A model generated the notes under the pieces. That model had not been told where the DNA came from, made no database searches, and saw nothing but the letters and a program-made list of their open reading frames with translations. This document shows positions 33,501 through 39,500 of a stretch of DNA of 64,000 nt, in pieces. Numbering within the stretch: position 1 is the first letter of the stretch; each line of letters begins with the position of its first letter. Both the position numbers and the translations under genes were made by a program. Source of the DNA: G965202915 sp965205955 (GTDB lineage Bacteria; Pseudomonadota; Gammaproteobacteria; Eutrophobiales; Eutrophobiaceae); the NCBI GenBank assembly GCA_965205955.1, contig OZ242192.1:1426001-1490000 (forward strand), in the 5' to 3' direction.

Positions 33501-36500
33501 GCGGCACCGGGCGTCACCGTCGACCCGACGGAACTCACGGTTCCCGAAGCGAGCAGCACCAACACCTACACCGTGGTACTTGATACCCAGCCGACCGGCG
33601 ATGTCACCATTACCCCGGTGAGCGGCGACACCATGGCGGCCACGGTATCCGGGGCGCTGACCTTTACCACGACCGACTGGGATACGGCACAGACCGTCAC
33701 CGTCACCGGCGTGGACGACAGCACGGATAACCCCGGCGACGCCCGCACTGTAACCGTGACCCACGCACCCACGGGCGCGGACACCACCTATAACCTGGTG
33801 GTCATAGACTCTGTCACCGTCACCGTAGAAGATGATGACGACGCAGCAGCAGGCGTCACCGTTGACCCGACAAGTGTCACGGTTGCAGAAAATGGCGGCA
33901 CAGCGACTTACACCATGGTACTCGTCACCGCGTCGACGTCCACTGTGACGATTACCCCTACGAGCGACGACACCTCAGTGGCAACGGTATCGGGGATGCT
34001 GACCTTCACCCCATCCAACTGGAACACGGCACAGACCGTCACCGTGACCGGCGTGAACGACAATCGGGTCAATCCGAGCGACCGTACCGCGATGGTGAGT
34101 CACACCATCGCCGGCGGCGACTATGACTCGGTGACCGTGGCGAATGTGGTGGTAACCGCCACCGATGACGACACCGCCGGCGTCGCCGTCTCCGAATCGG
34201 CACACACGGTTGCAGAAAATGGCGGCATGGCCGACTACACCGTGGTACTCGACACCCAGCCGACGACCGAAGTCACCATTGCCATTGCCAGCGACACCGT
34301 CACGGCGGCAACCGTATCGCCGGCAACGCTGACCTTCACCCCGTCCGAGTGGAACACGGCGCAGACCGTGACCGTCACCGGCGTGAACGACAACATTGAT
34401 AACCCCGGCACCACCCGTACCGCGACCGTACGCCATACGGCTACGAGCTCGGACAGCGACTATGAGGCGGTGGACATAGATACTGTGTCGATCTTTGTTT
34501 TCAACGTTTCCAACGTTTCCACCCCGGTACCGACCGTGGACACGGTAGCGATTACCAGTACCGGCCCCTATGCCCTCGACGAGGACATCGAGGTGACGGT
34601 GACCTTCAGCGGGCCCGTCAACGTGGTGGGCACCCCTGAGATTACCCTGACGGTGGGCACGAACCTCCGCCAGGCAACCTACCAGAGCGGCACCGGCAGC
34701 AACGCCCTGGTGTTCACCTACACCGTGCAGGACGGGGAGAACGATGCGGACGGGGTGAGCATTGGCGACACCGCACTGGTCCTGGTCGGTAGCAGTACCA
34801 TTCGGGACTCCCTCAACAACAATGTAGTACTCACACATAGTCCCGTGGTCGCAGATATCGCCCATGCGGTGGACACCGCCGCACCGGTCTTTTCCAGCGC
34901 ATTCATCGACGGTGATAATCTACGCCTGTTCTATAATAGAGGTGAGAGGCTGGACACGAGCTCTACTCCGTCCGCGGGGGACTACACGGTAACGGTAGAC
35001 GGCGCGCCTGTGGGCATAGATACGGTGGGCTTCGTGGGCTTCGCCTTCAACGCCGTGCGCCTGACCCTGACCACTGCGGTTACCCCCGCCCAGACAGTCA
35101 TTGTGAGCTATGCGCCCGGCACTTCTCCGTTGAGGGATGTCGCCGGCAACAATGCCGGGGCCTTCACTGACGAGCCAGTGAACAATTCCACGCTTGGGGT
35201 TGTTCTGGCCGCCTCGCCTCCGCTGACCGAAACGAACCTGGACGGCGCCACGGTGACGGTGACGCTGCAGAATACTGAATACGTGGATGCTTCTCAGCTG
35301 AATAGGAACGGCTTCGAGCTGAGCACGACGAACGTGCCCGGTACTCTGACGGTGTCCAATGTCGACCGTACCAGCCCCACGGAGGCCACGCTGACGCTGG
35401 CCTATGACAACGTGGACATTCGCACAGAGGGCACCTTGTCCGTGACGGTACTGGATTTCGCCAACTTCTCCTTCTCCGGCCTTGATCTGCTAAGCAACAC
35501 TGTGACGATTACCCCTGTCGTCACACCGGTCATCTCGATTGCCGCCGGGACTTCCTCGGTGATCGAAGGGACGGCGGCCACCTTCACGCTGACGGCGAAC
35601 CCTGCTCCGACGGGGGACCTGACTGTCATGCTGACCGTCACCGACTCGGGCGACTTCATTGCCGGCCCTGCGCCGACGATGGTAACGATTAACGCCGACG
35701 AAACGGAAGCCACACTGATGGTACCGACCACCGCCGACACGACCGACGAGCCGAACGGCGTGATAACGGCGATGGTGACGGCGGACACCGGCTACACGAT
35801 TGCTGCGCCGCCGGACAACAGCGCCAATGTCGGGGTCCAGGATGACGATGGTGCGGCGGACCTGGTCATCTCAATCGCCGCCGGGACTTCCCCGGTGACC
35901 GAAGGGACGGCGGCTACCTTCACGCTGACGGCGACCCCTGCTCCGGCGGGGAACCTGACTGTCACGGTTACCGTCACCGACTCGGGCAACTTCATTAGCG
36001 GTGCAGCGCCGACGACGGTAACGATTAACGCCGCCAACACGGAAGCCACACTGACGGTGCCGACCACCAACGACTCTGCCGACGACGACGACGAGGGCAT
36101 GATAACGGCGACGGTGGGCAACGGCGCCGGCTATACGATTGATGGGAGCAACAACACAGCCAATGTCACGGTGAATGATGACGACGCTGAGCCGACGCTG
36201 GCGATTGACTCGCCGAGCGTACTTGAGGGAAACAGGTTGTTGATTGACATAATCAATATTGAGGAAGACCTGCCGATTCTGCGCTACACGGTGACACTGA
36301 CCGGGGCGACGGAGCGGGAAGTGACGGTGGACTATGCGGATGCGGGCACCGGCACCGCAACCCCAGGCGCCGACTACATCATGCTCCCCGCCGGCACACT
36401 GACCTTTACGCCGGGGGGCACGACCACACAGAATATCGATGTAACGGTGATAGGAGACGCGATTGACGAAGGGGACGGGGAGACGGTCATCGTCACACTG

Positions 36501-39500
36501 TCGAACCCGAACAACGCGATGATTAGCGCCGCCGACGGCACGGGCACGATTATCGATGATGAAGATCCAGCACCCTCGGTCATCTCGATAGCGGCGAACA
36601 GTTCCAGGGTGACCAAGGTGACCGAGGAGACGGATGCCTTATTCACGCTGACGGCGAACCCTGCTCCGGAGAGTACCCTGATTGTCAATGTGCTTGGTAC
36701 TGCCTTCACTGATTCGGACGACTTCATTACTAACTTCGGGTTGTTGCCGGTAACGATTAACGCCAACGAAACGATGGCCACACTGCGTGCGCCGGTTGCT
36801 ATGGCCTCTACCGACGAGGGGGAGGGCATGATAACGGTGACGGTGACGACGCGGAGAGCGGGGAGCGGCCCCTACGAGGTCGCCTTGCCGCCGGACAACC
36901 AAGCTACTGTCGATGTTGTCGGTATTGATATTGCCCCCTTGGCCGAGGTGAGCGTTTCGGCGCCGCTGCTCGAATCAACCCTGGACGGCGCCGAGGTAAC
37001 GGTGACGCTGACGAATTCCGAGTACGAGAGTGCGCTGGGTACAGATGACTTCAGGCTATCCGGCGTGACAGGGGTGACGGTGTCCGGTGTTACCCGCAGC
37101 GCCACGGTGGCCACGCTGACGCTGGCCTATGACGGCACGCCGATTATTGGAGCCGGCGGCAGGCTGGACGTGACGGTACTGGATTCCGGGCACATCGGTA
37201 CTGGCAACCTGAATGCCGGTACCCTGATGATTGCGAACGATATTGTTCCCCCCGGTGCGAGCTCCGATGCGACACTGGCGGACTTGATGATTTTCAATAA
37301 CAGGATCCCAGCCGAAGTGCAGGCGCTTACCCCGTCTTTTGATAGCTCCACCACCATGTATGCCGTCGCTGTGGGATCCTCCGTCGACTCTGTGACGGTG
37401 ACCCCGACGGTGAACCATCCGGGCGCGGCGTTTGAGTTGGTGTCCGATGGTCTGCCCCTCGGTAATCCGGTAGTCTCCCTGCTCCCTGCTGGCCACTCAC
37501 AGCTGATTACTATCAATGTGACGGCCGAAGACGGCATGACGGGACAGAGCTATATTGTGAGTATCCTCCGTGTGGATAATGCCCCTTTGCTGGTGGACAT
37601 CCGCGTCGTTGGCGCAAACCTGATTTTGAACTATAACAGAGGGGGGAGTTTAATATTGGACACCAGTTTGGCGCCGGAAGCACGGGACTTCACAGTACGG
37701 GTAGACGGCAATCCCGTGGATGTATCCGATGTGACTATCACTGACATATCTGTGAGACTGGTACTGGCCACGCCGGTCACCGCAGGCCAGATAGTTACGT
37801 TGAGCTACATACCCGGCTTCTTCCCGTTGCAGGATGAGGAGGGCAGGCCGGCTATCAAGCTGGTACCAGGTGGCGACCCGGTTAGCACACTGACAGATGA
37901 GATGGTTATCAACGAGACCTCCTCTAGTGGTCCGATGCTGGCGATTGCCTCGCCGAGCGTAGGCGAGGGCGACAGCGGCACGGCGACGCTGCGCTACACG
38001 GTGACACTGACGTCGACCGGTGCAGTGGAGCAGACGGTGACGGTGGACTACGCGGATGCGGGCAGTGGCACGGCAACATCGGGCACCGACTACGACGCGA
38101 TTACTGCCGACACACTGACCTTTACGCCGGGCACGACCACACGGGACATTGCCGTAACGGTGAGGGGAGACACGATTGACGAGGAGGACGAGACCGTCAT
38201 CGTCACCCTGTCGGGCGAGACCAACGCGACGATTATAACAGGCACGGGCACCGGCACGATTACCGATGACGACACCGCCGGCGTCGCCGTCTCCGAATCG
38301 GCACACACGGTTGCAGAAAATGGCGGCATGGCCGACTACACCGTGGTACTCGACACCCAGCCGACGACCGAAGTCACCATTGCCATTGCCAGCGACACCG
38401 TCACGGCGGCAACCGTATCGCCGGCAACGCTGACCTTCACCCCGTCCGAGTGGAACACGGCGCAGACCGTGACCGTCACCGGCGTGAACGACAACATTGA
38501 TAACCCCGGCACCACCCGTACCGCGACCGTACGCCATACGGCTACGAGCTCGGACAGCGACTATGAGGCGGTGGACATAGATACTGTGTCGATCTTTGTT
38601 TTCAACGTTTCCAACGTTTCCACCCCGGTACCGACCGTGGACACGGTAGCGATTACCAGTACCGGCCCCTATGGTTCGGGTGATAACATCGAGGTGACGG
38701 TGACCTTCAGCGGGCCCGTCAACGTGATGGGCGCCCCTGAGATTACCCTGACGGTGGGCACGAACCCCCGCCAGGCAACCTACCAGAGCGGCACCGGCAG
38801 CAACGCTCTGGTGTTCACCTACACCGTGCAGGAGGGGGAGAACGATGCGGACGGGGTGAGCATTGGCGACACCGCACTGGTCCTGGTCGGTAGCAGTACC
38901 ATTCGGGACTCCCTCAACAACAATGTAGTACTCACACATAGTCCCGTGGTCGCAGATATCGCCCATGCGGTGGACACCGCCGCACCGGTCTTTGCCAGCG
39001 CATTCATCAACGATGATAATTTACTCCTGTTCTATAATAGACGTGAGAGGCTGGACACGAGCTCTACTCCGTCCGCGGGGGACTACACGGTAACGGTAGA
39101 CGGCGCGCCTGTGGGCATAGATACGGTGGGCTTCTCCTTCAACGCCGTGCGCCTGACCCTGACCACTGCGGTTACCCCCGCCCAGACAGTCATTGTGAGC
39201 TATGCGCCCGGCACTTCTCCGTTGAGGGATGTCGCCGGCAACAATGCCGGGGCCTTCACTGACGAGCCAGTGAACAATTCCACGCTTGGGGTTGTTCTGG
39301 CCGCCTCGCCTCCGCTGACCGAAACGAACCTGGACGGCGCCACGGTGACGGTGACGCTGCAGAATACTGAATACGTGGATGCTGCTCAGCTGAATAGGAA
39401 CGGCTTCGAGCTGAGCACGACGAACGTGCCCGGTACTCTGACGGTGTCCGATGTCGACCGTACCAGCCCCACAGAGGCCACGCTGACGCTGGCCTATGAC